Positions 45,971-56,842 of a DNA stretch of 64,000 nt are shown here, piece after piece; the stretch's first letter is position 1; the number at the start of each line of letters is the position of its first letter. Source of the stretch: Pleodorina starrii (Eukaryota; Chlorophyta; Chlorophyceae; Chlamydomonadales; Volvocaceae); the NCBI GenBank assembly GCA_030267565.1, contig BRXU01000016.1, positions 64,501 through 128,500 on the forward strand, in the 5' to 3' direction. A program made the position numbers and the translations under genes. The notes beneath the pieces were generated by a model. The model had not been told where the DNA came from. It worked only from the letters and a program-made list of their open reading frames with translations, and made no database searches.

Positions 45971-47289
45971 TCATGAGCTTTGCTTCCTGAACAGGAACAG
46001 GTACACGCCCACGCCCAGTAGCGCCAGGGAGCCAACCAACACGATCTGCGGTTGGTCGTACAGCAAAGTACGGCACGGCACGGTACGGCAGCGGGTTGCG
46101 GAAGAATAAAGGAAATCGAGCGAAAGAAAGGGAGATGAGCAGCAGCTGCCTCGGAAGGGAGTAGCCACGAAGACAACGCGGAAGGGTGGGTACAGGGAGG
46201 GGTCCGGAGAGCCGCCACGGTTCAGGGCAGGGGTGGCAGGTGATGGGCTCAACCGAACGGCATAGGCCACAGTTGCCCTGACCCATTTGCCGCGGAGGGA
46301 GAAGGGATTCAACGGCCGAAGAGCCTACCTGTTAATTGGCTTGGTGGTTGTGGTGGGAGTGGGGAGCGCGGGAGATTCGCGGGAGACCTTCAATGGGCGT
46401 CGTACAGTCGTGCACAAACCCTCCAGCACCCTCCAGGGCTCCAGCCTTAAGATTATTCAGAGCCCCCCACACACTTACACCCCCAAAACCACCCACCCAA
46501 GCCCACCCACCAGCCGTGTGCCCAGCAGCAGCCCCGCCGCCAGCCCCTCCTCCACCGCCAACAGGGCCCCCACCAGCAAGCGCTCCAGGGCAATGAGGGA
46601 GAAGGTCAGCAGCTGCGGGGCGGCGACCAGCAGGGCCGTGCCCGCGACCACCGCGTAGACACGCTGCTGCGTGTCCAGACCGGACCAGGTGGAGGCCGCG
46701 AGGCGGAGGGCTGGGAGGTGTGGGTGTGGGGAGGAAGGGGCGGGGCGGGGAGCAGGTTGGTGAGGGGGGGGTGTGGGGGCGCGGGAGGAGGGCGTTGGCA
46801 CGTTTGGGAAGGACATGTTTGGGGAGGATTGTGGGTTGCGTGGCTTGGGGATGTAAGCGGAGGGGGAGGTAATGGGTTGCTTGGATGTTGAATGGGTGTG
46901 TAGGCATGGGGGCTGGAAGGTGGGTAAGCAGAGGGAGCAGGTAACGGCCGCGGGTAAGGCGGTGTGGCGCGGCCGGGGGTTGATGTCATAAAACTGCCTG
47001 CCCAGACAGACGGGACGGGACCCACATGGCCCGGGTCTACTCAAAGTGGGATCAGAAAAGACTGTGGTAGGCAAGAGAGATAGCAAGAAGCGCGATAAGC
47101 TGAAATTCGCCTGGCTGTCCTGTGTGCACCTGTTTGGAGAGGACCATCGTCTTCCTTCCGGGCCGGTTTGGGCTCTTCGGGTGTGCCTCCACGCGCTCTT
47201 ATTATATTTGTCCTCCTTGCGGGTGAGAACGGGGTCCTTTTCTTAAGCACTGTTCGGGAGCGAGAGGATGCTAACAGCGCAGAGCGCAT
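45971..47289 (-). CDS. Small organelle-targeted membrane protein
   Basis: Function unknown. Minus-strand exons are 47289..47130, 46710..46511 and 46045..45971, joined in phases 1 and 0, giving 144 residues. The N-terminus (MRSALLASSRSRTVLKKRTP...) is rich in Ser, Arg and Lys and nearly free of acidic residues for about 45 residues, as expected of a chloroplast or mitochondrial transit peptide. A short charged linker follows, then hydrophobic stretches VYAVVAGTALLVAAPQLLTF, ALERLLVGALLAVEEGLAAG and LVGSLALLGVGVYLFLF, and a short basic tail RKQSS. It is convergent with the DTA gene and divergent from the methyltransferase gene. A thylakoid or inner-envelope location is plausible but inferred only from the layout. 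I do not recognise the family. Confidence 0.65.
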
Positions 47290-47565
47290 ATTTAAATCAA
47301 ATATATAAGTGCAGAAGGCATCAATTGTACATGAAATAAGTATGCACGCATACATTACTATGCAAAATGGAAATTGCCACCCGAACCCATGCTGACAGGG
47401 CCCTGCACTAACTGTCAACCGGATCGTTGATGTCTTGCAACACGGAAAGGGCAGCGATATATACACAAATCTGTGAGATCACTTAGCCACATTGCCTTAT
47501 AGTTAGTACAATAACTGAACTCGCTACCCGGTTTCACTGAACTTGTTCCTAACTGCTACAACACC
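47290..47565. promoter_or_regulatory. 276-bp divergent promoter region
   Basis: The only DNA between the minus-strand membrane-protein start (47289) and the plus-strand methyltransferase start (47566). It is AT-rich compared with both genes and contains TATTTAAATCAAATATATAA at 47288-47307, a TATA-like stretch next to the minus-strand gene. Confidence 0.5.
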
Positions 47566-49904
47566 ATGCGCTCTCTGCACACTCAACGCAGCGCTGGCTC
47601 GGCGACCAGGCATCGCTCAGCTGGCGTGTCACGTGTGGTACCCTGCCGGCTTCGTCAGGTAAGGGCTCCGCCGTCGCGCAAGACGTTGCATGACGCACAG
47701 CATGCGACAAGTCCTCGCACCAGTCGACAATCCTACTACGGTAGCAACGCTTGCCTTGTCACATATGCAATTGAAATTGTGTTGCTGTGTCACTCGCTGC
47801 GTGATGATTAGCCATCCCGGAACCTACCACTTTGTTCTCATGCGCAGGCGTCGACGACCACCACGAACCTGCCCAGGCCGATCTCCTGTCAAGGGGTGAA
47901 GCTAGATGCGGAGTTTCAGGCTCTGCTTGAGGGAGCTATGGCTCGGTCGTCGTGCACGGTGGTGAGCGTGCTGCGACGGACGACAGCGGGTCCCTACGAT
48001 GGGAATGTTTAAAAGCCTAGCAGTGCCTAGCTTGTTAGTTTCCATCTTCAGCGCTTTTTTGGCCCTTTAATTAAGAATATTTATAACTAGCGGCCCTATT
48101 TGGTTTCTACAGCCCGGCAGTGGGACGCTATGTCACGGCACGCGCCGAATGTCTCCGTTTCTGTGCTCCCGCTGGGCTTCGCCTGCAGGGCGACCGCGTC
48201 GGCATCATCGGGCTTAAGTTTGTCGAGGAGGGTCGCCGGGAGGGCTGCCCTGTCATGGAGTCGGGTGAGTGACGCCGGCCGGCTGGCGCGGCGCTGCAGG
48301 ATTCCCGTCCCGCCAGGGCCGCAGGCTCGGCATCAATGCACACCCACCAAAATTTCAGAGCCGTGGCGCCTTTCGGTGGCACGCACGCGCCCTTGTGGCA
48401 CATCCTGCCTGCGGAGTATGGGACACACACCTGAATGTCCTTGCATGCTTGTACCAGGCATCACATCCCTTCATCGGGACGCATCTGAATATATGCGGAT
48501 ATCGGCATGCACCTGCTCTCCTACGCGGCACGCCCACGCCCCCCCTGCCGCCTGTCCCGTCCTGTCCCGTCCAGTCTGCCACCCGTCTTCCATGTCAGTG
48601 TGCATCCCTGCGCGCATCCAACCCCTAACCTGCCGCCCAACCACCTCTTCCCCATCGGGCCTGCGCAGCCATCCGTCTGGGCTGCTACCTGCGGGATTAC
48701 AAGCACGCGGCCATCCGAGGACGGACCTTCCTGGAGCTCGGGACCGGCATCGGTGAGGCACCACTTAAGGAAGGCCCACAGGCCCCTCGCGCTACACAAG
48801 GAAGGCCCCTCGCGCTAGAGTAGCAGCCCTTTGCTTCCCCCACCAGGCAGGGAGGGGACATGCCGCGTCGCAGTCTCCGCGACTCATAGACTCACAAACT
48901 TATAGAATCCAAAGTGCAAGAGAGGGAGGGCTCACCCAGCAGCGCGCACCCAACCTCGGAGGACGTGTCCAACCACCCATCCAGCCCATACCGCGTTCCC
49001 TCTCCTCTCTCCCGCCCCCCAACTTCCGACTCCAAAGTTCCAAACCAGCGCTGTCATCACTGCTGCCGCGCAGGCGTGGCGGGCCTCACCGCCGCCGCCT
49101 TTGGCGCCACGGTGCTGCTGACCGACCTGCCCGAGGTGGTGCCCGTGGCTGGCAAGAACCTGGCCAAGAACGCCGACTTGATCCGCGGCGCGGGCGGGCT
49201 GGCGCAGGTCGCGGCGCTTGACTGGGCGGCGCCTTCGGAGGAGCTGCTGACGGCGCCCTGGGACTACATCATCGGTGGGTGGCGCACTCCTGCACTGGCT
49301 GCTGAGGGCTGCTGAGGGCTGCTGAGCGTGCTGAGGCTGTAGCTGCGTGGCTTGACGTCTCCCGCCTTCGGGCGGGCCCCGCCTTCGGCTGCCCCCCGCT
49401 CCTGCGCCCACGGCAGCCGTCCCAGTTGCGTGTGTTACTGTGGCAGCGTGGCTGCAGCTTCACCTTTGGCTGTAGCTGCGGCTGTGACAGCGGCCGTAGC
49501 CGTGGCCGTGGCTGCAGAGGATGCGAAAGATGCTGCGGCTGCGGCTGGCACGGGGGGGCTCGGGTGACCGACAACGCTGCGCACAACGACACACCCACCC
49601 ACCTGCCCGCCTACCCACCCGCCCGCCCGCGCGTGCGTGCATATGTTTCCGTGTCATGCGTGCAGGCTCCGACCTGGTGTACGACGACCGCAGCCCGGAT
49701 GTTCTGGCGCCGCTGCTGGCGCGGCTGCTGGCCTCCAACCCCCGCGCCACCGTGCTGTTGGCCCACGTGCACCGCTCCTCTCAGTTGGACGATCACATGA
49801 CAGACGTGTTCGGGGCGCACGGGCTCAGCATCCGGCTGGCGCCGCGCGACGGCGAGGACACGCACGAGGAGGACATCAGCATCATTGCCGTGAGCCGGGC
49901 GTGA
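47566..49904 (+). CDS. METTL21/Methyltransf_16-type protein methyltransferase
   Basis: A class I SAM-dependent methyltransferase of the family that includes METTL21 and other protein-lysine methyltransferases. Proposed exons are 47566..47658, 47848..47945, 48113..48264, 48669..48752, 49074..49274 and 49666..49904 (288 residues). The last four exons are firm. Motif I is LELGTGIGVAGLTAA for SAM binding, followed by GATVLLTDLPEVVPVAGKNL with the acidic post-I residue, ALDW, then IIGSDLVYDDRSPDVLAPLL, the post-II block typical of Methyltransf_16. The N-terminal exon (MRSLHTQRSAGSATRHRSAG) is Arg/Ser-rich and may be an organelle targeting peptide. The donor after 47945 (CG|GTCGTC) is weak and was chosen only because it keeps the frame, so the N-terminal third is uncertain. 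The substrate cannot be told from sequence. Confidence 0.75.
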
Positions 49905-51690
49905 AGTGGCATGTTTGTACATGGCACTGCGCGCCGATCGAGTGCTTTGTGGAGCGTTGACCGTTGACCCGGTGTGGGCCCGTGAGCAAGTCGGCGCGAG
50001 GGTTTGCGTTTGCGAGTTCGGGCGGAGTTGTTGGAGGTGTGTTGGGAGTTGATGATGATGATGAGTGGTGCGTTGCGAGCTGTTGGCAGCGGACTGTTGC
50101 GTGGCATGGCGCCGGCGTGGCGGTTCTGAAAGAGTTGGAGGGCGGGGGAGAAGAAGAAGCCCTTCGCGGCTGGTTGCCGGGGACCGGTTGGGTTTCGCCA
50201 GCGCTGGAGGTGCTTAGGTGCAGGCCGCATGAAGCGCGGAAGCCAGCCACACGATTTTGTTGCTACGTTGTTAGGATCGCTGTAGAGGAGTGAAGAGTGT
50301 GTGAGAGGAGTTCAGGATGTGCTGAAGGGACTGCACATACGTGGTGGTGAGTTGTCGCTGTTTTGTGTGGAGAGCGGAACGCAAATGGCGTTGAGGTTGG
50401 TTGATCAAACAACACAGATACGTTGTGCGGAGCGGCGTGTTGCTTTTGTGATTGCTGAAAGAAGGCAGGAAGCAGGCGCCTGGGATGTCTGGCTCTGCTT
50501 CCCCTTCTCCTCCTGCATGCTAGTTGCTAGTTATCGGTTGTTGCTTGTTGGTTGTCTGTTGCCTGTTGCCTGAAGCAGTTTTTTGTTTTCCTACCCGCTG
50601 CTGCAGCCCCAAGGCAGCTTGGGAATGCGTTGGGGTACAGACGTGTCGAGACTCCGCAGACTCCGGAAGGCCGGGGCAAGCCACGGACGTGCACGTATTC
50701 TCGGGGAGCTCGAGACATGAGGGGCATGTGGGTCATCGACCACGCCCCGGAGAGAGCTACCGCGTAATGCGGGGTTAAAGAACAAGAACGAGGATGCGGG
50801 GAGGGTGGTTGCATACATATTGATTTCACTTCCGGATTGTAAGGGTGCCGGTTGCAAAGCGCCGGCTTTTGACATCGGCAGGGATGCGCTGCGGCGTAAG
50901 ATGGAGCAGGATGGAGCGTCGTCGTCCAGGCCCCGCCGCGCCGGTAGCTGTGTGTGCAAGCGCTGTAAGTTCAACCACACCAGTATGAGCAGGCGAGCAG
51001 TGCAGGGACCCGGGAGAGGCGAGGAGATCTTGTCCGCGTCGACGTGCCTTCCGTTGCGCGAGAGTTCGGAAAAGGCAGAACTCAGAACCAGAAAGAATGC
51101 ACGCGAGCCGGAGGGCGCGTGGCGCTGGATCCCCCAGGGCACAGCGCTGGTCATTCAGACATTCCCACTTGACGGACAGCGCAACGGAGGCCGCGATGCG
51201 ATAATACGGCACCGAAGGCCAGCCACTGAATTTTCGTGTATTCTAGTTCGTGACATTTCAAAGACCAGTTTGGCGCTGCGCTCACAACTTGGAACGAAGT
51301 CGTTGTGGGACGTCGTGCACCGCAAGTCCGCAACGGAGCTTCAGACCGTTTGTCGCGAAAGAAAACATTTTATATAGCTTTTCTTGCCGTTAATTTAATT
51401 TCACCAACCGTCCATGGTAAGTCTTGTGGAACTTTGAGGCAAATGGTCCACAGTTGCCAAGACGGTTGACATTACTAACATTCTGCTAAAGCGTACGTCT
51501 GCCAGGGAGACTTACTACTTGACTGGTAAGATTATAACATGTCGAATGGCTACCCAAGGTTTGGGTCACTTCGCACTCAACCGACTGTACGGTCACCTGG
51601 AAGGTTGGTGACTTGGTGTAGCTTTGATTTGCGCTGAAATGCACTGTGGCGACCCGCACACCGAATGCCATACGCGGATGCGCACTTAGG
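49905..51690. other. Spacer with unassigned open frames
   Basis: This contains the 3' end of the methyltransferase gene and the promoter of the saposin-like gene. An open frame at 50805-51377 (+) begins at GTG, has no recognisable domain and no splice support, and was not called. No RNA gene was identified. Confidence 0.45.
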
Positions 51691-53345
51691 ATGGCCGCAA
51701 TGAGCAATATTTTCAGAATCCTGCTTTTCGCTTACGCGGCCATCGCCTCTGCGCAATTTGGAGGCCCCAAACGACCTAAGCCCAAAGCACCGGTGAATAA
51801 AGATGACATCAAGTACATTAAATGCCAAGTCTGCGAAGCCATGGCAAAGGAGGCGCGGAACGTCGTGAAGGACCTTGAGCGGCTTGCAGGCGCTAAAAAG
51901 GTATGAAACACGCAAAAAACACAAATTAAATCAGCAGATCATACGATACAAAGCTCACAAATGCGCAGACCAGCGAGGCGGACATTCTAGAAAGGCTGGA
52001 GAAGATGTGCAACCCCGACCAGAACGAGGGCGACTGGATCACCATGTACGATGTCGTCGAGCAGGGGACCGCGCTTCAGCTGAAGGACACGGGCAGGGTG
52101 GGTGCTTGCGTGTGCGCGAAGCCCTTGCGACGTGCTTTCGGTGGCCGAGTCGCAGCACCGCCACACGCCGATCCCGTCCTCCCCCTTCCCAGGTGGGCAG
52201 GTGCAAGTCCGAGTGCCGGACCATTGCGCGGGCCTGCGAGCTGATTTCGGAAGACCTTGACCTGACCGACCTGAGCGCTATGCTGTACAAAGGCAAGAAG
52301 CGCTCGGCGGTCAGCAACTGGATGTGCTACGACGCCACGGACGCCTGCAGCAGCAAGGCCCCGCCCGTGCCCGCGGTGAGGCGAGCAACCCTCTATTCCT
52401 CCGTTTTTAAAAATCTTAGATCAGCCCCCCAAACCTCCGAACTGTCGATGCCGCGCGCCGGCCGCCGATAGTGTACCACGGTACCAGTGTATGTGCTGGT
52501 GGCGGTCTGACATCGTCTGTCCGCCAGGGAAGCAGTATCCATCCATCCATCCATCCATCCATCCATCCATCCATCCATCCATCCATCCATCCATCCATCC
52601 ATCCATCCATCCATCCATCCATCCATCCATCCATCCATCCATCCATCCATCCATCCATCCATCCATCCATCCATCCATCCATCCATCCATCCATCCATCC
52701 ATCCATCCATCCATCCATCCCCTCCCCGGCTGTACACCACTGTGTGGTGCAGGGCCGGCCCGCGGGCGAGGCACACGAGCCGATGGACGCGGAGGAGCTG
52801 CGGAACGTCAAGATGCTTCGCGACATGGAGGCCAATGGCCTGTCCGGCAGCTTGTACAGCCGCGACACCCTGACGCAGGAGCTCGCGGAGATGGAGGACG
52901 CCTACGGAGACGACCCCGACTTCGCGCAGCTTATGAAGGGTGGGTGAGCCGATTGCGCCTCCGATCGCCTCCTGATACGGTAGTGCTGCTCAGCCTGCTT
53001 GCGGTGACGGCTCGCTGTTATCTCCAGCACATCTGTACTGTGTTTTTGTGTCGTTTTGTTTATCCTGCCTTTTTGGTGGTTCGACCTGGATGGACAGATA
53101 CCGGAATGGACAGCTATGTGCCGCGCAAGGCTGGGGCGGAGGAGGAGGATCTGCCGGCGAGTGCGGAGGGCTCGAGCAGCGCCTCGGCGGCGGCGGGCGC
53201 CGCGGTGGCCAAGCTGCAGGAGACCGCGGCGAAGGCCGCAGATGTCGTTACGGAGGGCGCGGCAAGGGTGGTCGAGGGCGCAAAGAGTTTTGTTGGGAAG
53301 CTGTTTGGTGGGAGCAAGCAGACTGACAAGGGCAGCGATCTGTGA
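51691..53345 (+). CDS. Canopy/saposin-like secretory-pathway protein
   Basis: Exons are 51691..51900, 51969..52097, 52193..52375, 52753..52939 and 53098..53345, all in phase, giving 318 residues. The N-terminus [20 protein letters not shown] is a signal peptide, with cleavage likely after AIASA. The core has a saposin/canopy-type cysteine pattern: Cys45, 48 ([12 protein letters not shown]), 84, 117, 121, 128, 158 and 165, the arrangement seen in the DUF3456/MIR-interacting saposin-like family of ER proteins that assist folding or transport of clients. Exon 4 is acidic and helical ([19 protein letters not shown]). Exon 5 adds an Ala-rich amphipathic segment ([20 protein letters not shown]) before the C-terminus KGSDL, which is not a standard HDEL-type retention signal. 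The ATG at 51700 (MSNIF) is an alternative start. Family assignment rests on the cysteine spacing and signal peptide. Confidence 0.8.
52537..52720. repeat. (ATCC)46 microsatellite in an intron
   Basis: Forty-six uninterrupted ATCC units (184 bp) fill much of intron 3 of the saposin-like gene, 32 bp upstream of the exon 4 acceptor. Because 4 is not a multiple of 3 and the unit has no stop, all frames stay open on both strands, creating spurious repetitive open frames. Confidence 0.97.
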
Positions 53346-53808
53346 TAAGCGCAGCTGAGGATCATCTGTGTTTTATTCACACAACGCGATTCGCTTGAGT
53401 GAAAGTGGTTGGGAGTGAACCCAAACAAAAATCGGGCTGTAGCCTCGCTGAGCGAGAGATGGCGCTTGCTGAGCGAGAGATGGCGCGAGTGAGTCGCTGC
53501 GTGAGCGACTGTGAGGGCGAGCGCTGCGGAGGGATACAGCTCAGGCAACGACTGCTCCGAGACCATGCTTCATGGAGCCGGAGTTTGTAACGAAGTCAAC
53601 CGTATGCAAATTTCTACCTTCCATAATACCTAACTGGCAGCACGCAGTGTTATACCGTAATAGTGCTTACACGAGCAGCTTGTGGGACAAATAATCGTTG
53701 CCCCGGACGAATACCCAGGAACTGAAAAGAAACTTGTGATACTACATTGTTGCTTTTGTTATCTGCCTAATAGCATCCGAATAGCGCCGTTAGTGTGTCG
53801 AAGGAGCT
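53346..53808. other. Spacer between the saposin-like gene and LSM6
   Basis: A 463-bp AT-richer spacer holding the 3' UTR of the saposin-like gene and the LSM6 promoter. A 14-bp sequence, GAGCGAGAGATGGCG, is directly repeated at about 53450-53465 and 53471-53486. Confidence 0.5.
53586..53590 (+). terminator. TGTAA polyadenylation motif after the saposin-like gene
   Basis: TGTAA lies about 240 bp beyond the stop codon of the saposin-like gene and before the LSM6 start, a normal position for algal 3' end formation. Confidence 0.55.
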
Positions 53809-54982
53809 ATGGCTGACGCCGGCGTTTCCACGGGCGTCACGAAGGTTGGTCAACAGATGTTATACAGCTTACTGATTGCTACTGATCTCGGAAGGCAGCA
53901 TAATAGCGATCAGCTAGGGCGCTTCTCCTCGGGCGTCGTGCCCATATTCGCGCCATCGGGTGCATGCAGACGCCGGCAGAGTTCCTGAAAGCCATCAAGG
54001 GCAAGCCCGTGCTAGTGAAGCTCAACTCGGGAGTTGATTACCGAGGTACGCCGCGCATCGGAACGCCCGGAGTCCCGCACTTCTATTGTCCACGCCGTGC
54101 CATCGCCCCCTGCTGCATGTTTCTCCCGTCGATCAATCCGCGGCCTATGGCGCTCACGCACGTGCAGGGATACTTGCGTGCCTGGACGGATACATGAACA
54201 TTGCCATGGAGCAAACCGAGGTGCGGGACTGTTAAGAACACCTGTTAGGAACGGGTTTCGATGCGAGGCCAGGGCGGGGCGGGCCCTCCCCACCCCCTCC
54301 CCAGGACCCAACTCCGTCTTTCTTTCCTCGAACGTGTAACGGTTGACTTGACGGAAAGGCAAATAAGAAGTCGGGAGGGTCCGGGACCCTGCGGAAACGG
54401 AGATGCGCTTTTACGGGGCGTGTTCCTTGGCTAGCATACCGGTGACACGCCTCGTTTCGGGGCTGTGCGGGGGCTCGTTTTGGGGCTTTGCAGATTGCGG
54501 GGGATGCGGGGGCTCGAGCCGGCCGCAGCCCTCGCATCGGTAGAGCCGAATAGCGCAACATAGCCGCTGTTGTAGCCTCCTACGGAGCGGCCCGGATGCC
54601 GGGTAGCGATGCGTCAACCGGTAGGAGGTTGTGGGTCGCGCGAGCAATTCGGGCCCTGCAGTGAGACAGGATGGATGGATGTTTTGGCAGTAGCCTGCTA
54701 AGCAGCCCGGAGGAGCCGCGTGTCGTCGTGCCTACCTCGCTGTTCCTCCTCCTCGCGCAGGAGTACGTCAACGGACAGCTGAAAAACAAGTACGGCGACG
54801 CTTTTATCCGTGGGAACAACGGTGAGTGCCACGGCCACGCTTCCGGCGGCGCGGGGGAACATCATCAATCATCAACAATGGGGGGCGCGCCTTGCTTACA
54901 CCCTTGGGGGCGGCGGGGGTTTTAACGCCTGCCGCGCCGTGCCCGCGCAGTGCTGTACATCAGCGCGCTGAACAAGACGTGA
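53809..54982 (+). CDS. LSM6: U6 snRNA-associated Sm-like protein LSm6
   Basis: A subunit of the heptameric LSm1-7 ring (cytoplasmic mRNA decapping) and LSm2-8 ring (U6 snRNA binding in the nucleus). Five tiny exons: 53809..53844, 53970..54045, 54168..54220, 54761..54821 and 54951..54982. All are in phase, giving 85 residues, the usual LSm6 size. The whole Sm fold is visible: the first helix TPAEFLKAIKGKP, Sm1 motif VLVKLNSGVDYRGILACLDG, YMNIAMEQTEEYVNGQLKNK, and Sm2 motif FIRGNNVLYIS with the RNA-contacting RGNN. This is nearly identical to plant and animal LSm6. The short N-terminus MADAGVSTGVTK is encoded by its own exon, and the protein ends shortly after Sm2. Confidence 0.97.
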
Positions 54983-56842
54983 TGGCGGCGGTGACAAGCC
55001 ATCTCGGGCTCGGGCCTGGACCCGGGAGGTCGACCAGGCCAGATGCATGACACAACAACCAGCTTCACACGACCATCGGAGGAAGTGCAACACACAACGG
55101 CGAGTTTGCGGGACGGCGACAGCGCGAAACGGACGTGTGTTTGTGTCAGGGAGGAAGGCGCCCGTAAGGAAGGGGTTGATGTCGGTGGCGGAGGGTTTTA
55201 CAGGGTTTTACGGTTTCGGAGGGTGGTTGACGGCCGAGACGCAGATCTCGCGAGGCTGGCAGCATTAGCTTTGGGCACGGGGCCGGGGCCGTGGTCGCAC
55301 CGGCGGCGTTGGGGATACTCCTGGAGATCGTTGGTGGGCCCGACCGGGCCGTGCGCGCTGCAGGCGGGGTGGACGTGTGGTGGCGCGCTGTGGTTTGCTT
55401 TTCTTAGGGTTTGCGGCGCCGTGCGCGTGTTGTCCAGACTGCTGCTGCCGCGCGCCTGGACAGCGTTTGCAGCCGAGCGAGGAGGACCCGGCAGCGCCAG
55501 CGAATCTGAAATGAACCTGGATTGAAAGGGCGGGGAATGGGCGATGTGGCAACGCCTCTGGAATGCGCAGGAAGCATCGTTTGCCCGCGCGGCAGGCATT
55601 TTGCTGCACAGCAGGAATGCGCAGGCCGCGTCTGGGTTGGGTTTGTTCCCGGCCTCGGCACGTGGGTTTCGCTCGTGCGTGGGTTGGGTTTGGGGGTACC
55701 ATGGCGATTGCCCGTTTTGTGTTCCAGGACTCGCGGTTGCCTTTTGTAACTGCCCGGCGCATGTCCGGGCATGGAATGGCATGGATGGTATCTGGAGTAG
55801 GGCACTTGGACGGGGCACTGGGGAGGCAGGCGGGGGCGTTTTACGGTTGCCAGCAGGCCGTGTACGGCGCAGGCTGTGTACGGTAGTGGTCTGTGCGGCA
55901 TTGTGCCAACGTCCACCCATGCGTCTTCAGTACCCCTTTCAAACCCACCTTGGTATCGCCCGTTCAACGTAAATTGAGGTCAAGTTAATAACACCGTCCC
56001 ATGCTCATAATCCATGTCAGGCGGATCGCGAAGTACCGTTTAACGTTTTAAATCACAACAAGGACAGCCGCAACGGCTCAATAGTAGCGGCCACGGATAA
56101 GTGTTCGCGGCATGCATCTGCTCGCGCACATACCTACCTACGCCATCCGACATGCAACGTCATGCGTGCAAATGTCACACGGTTGCTTCGCACGTTTCTT
56201 GAAGAGTACGGCCGCGGGGGCAAGCGCGAGTGGCCCTGAGCGGTGCGTCATATGGAACAAGGACAAAGTGCCGCACATCTCGCCAACTAGCGGCACCCTC
56301 ACCAATCGCTCTGCCCCGCAAAGACCCGAAGGCCGGTGCAGCGCCCCAGCCCCAGCCTCCTTCCTGCCAGCCGCGCCTCTGATTGCCTTGGTCGGCACCC
56401 CTCAACACGTGCAGAGCGCCCCGTTTCGCTCGGCCGTCAGCCGCAAACAAGCCAACTGCACGCCAACTCCGCCACCCCGCCCCGCCCCCAGGCCGCCCCA
56501 CATTGCGGCATTGCCTTGCTTTGCGTTACGTCCCATTTGTGCCTTTCTCGTTCGTTGGGCGTCACAGCCAAACCACCCTAGGCAGCGTACAGGCACAGGC
56601 CCCCCCAGTGCTGCCCGTCGGAGGAGCGGGTGTGACCCCGGCCACTGGCCGGCACTGCCCGCTGCCCCAGCGCTCAACACTCCTCTCGCCCCGCCGGCAA
56701 CTGACTGCCGCCGATCGCTCGCCGGCACTCCTCGCTGCGGTATCTTCTTTTTACCCCCCGCGGCCCGCCCCCTGTTCAGCCGGTGCCACACATCCCGCGC
56801 AGCCTCCCCCCGCGCGCCGTCTCCCTCCTCGTCGTCCGCGCC
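54983..56842. other. Long spacer between LSM6 and the glycosyltransferase gene
   Basis: The two genes converge on this 1.86-kb stretch. It includes their 3' ends. Open frames on both strands of up to about 240 codons (for example 55198-55920 minus) lack recognisable content and splice-consistent partners, so none is called. Confidence 0.45.

Noticed and set aside
50805..51377. 190-codon open frame on the plus strand
   Set aside because: Starts at GTG with the first ATG well inside, shows no known domain or splice-consistent neighbours, and overlaps equally long frames on the other strand.
52393..52947. Open frames encoding WMDG or HPSI repeats on both strands
   Set aside because: Produced entirely by the (ATCC)46 microsatellite, which lies in an intron and has no stop codon in any frame. 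The flanking saposin-like exons are joined by an in-phase splice that skips it.
55198..55920. 240-codon minus-strand open frame between LSM6 and the glycosyltransferase
   Set aside because: No recognisable content or transcript-like features, and it overlaps plus-strand frames of similar size in GC-rich spacer DNA.
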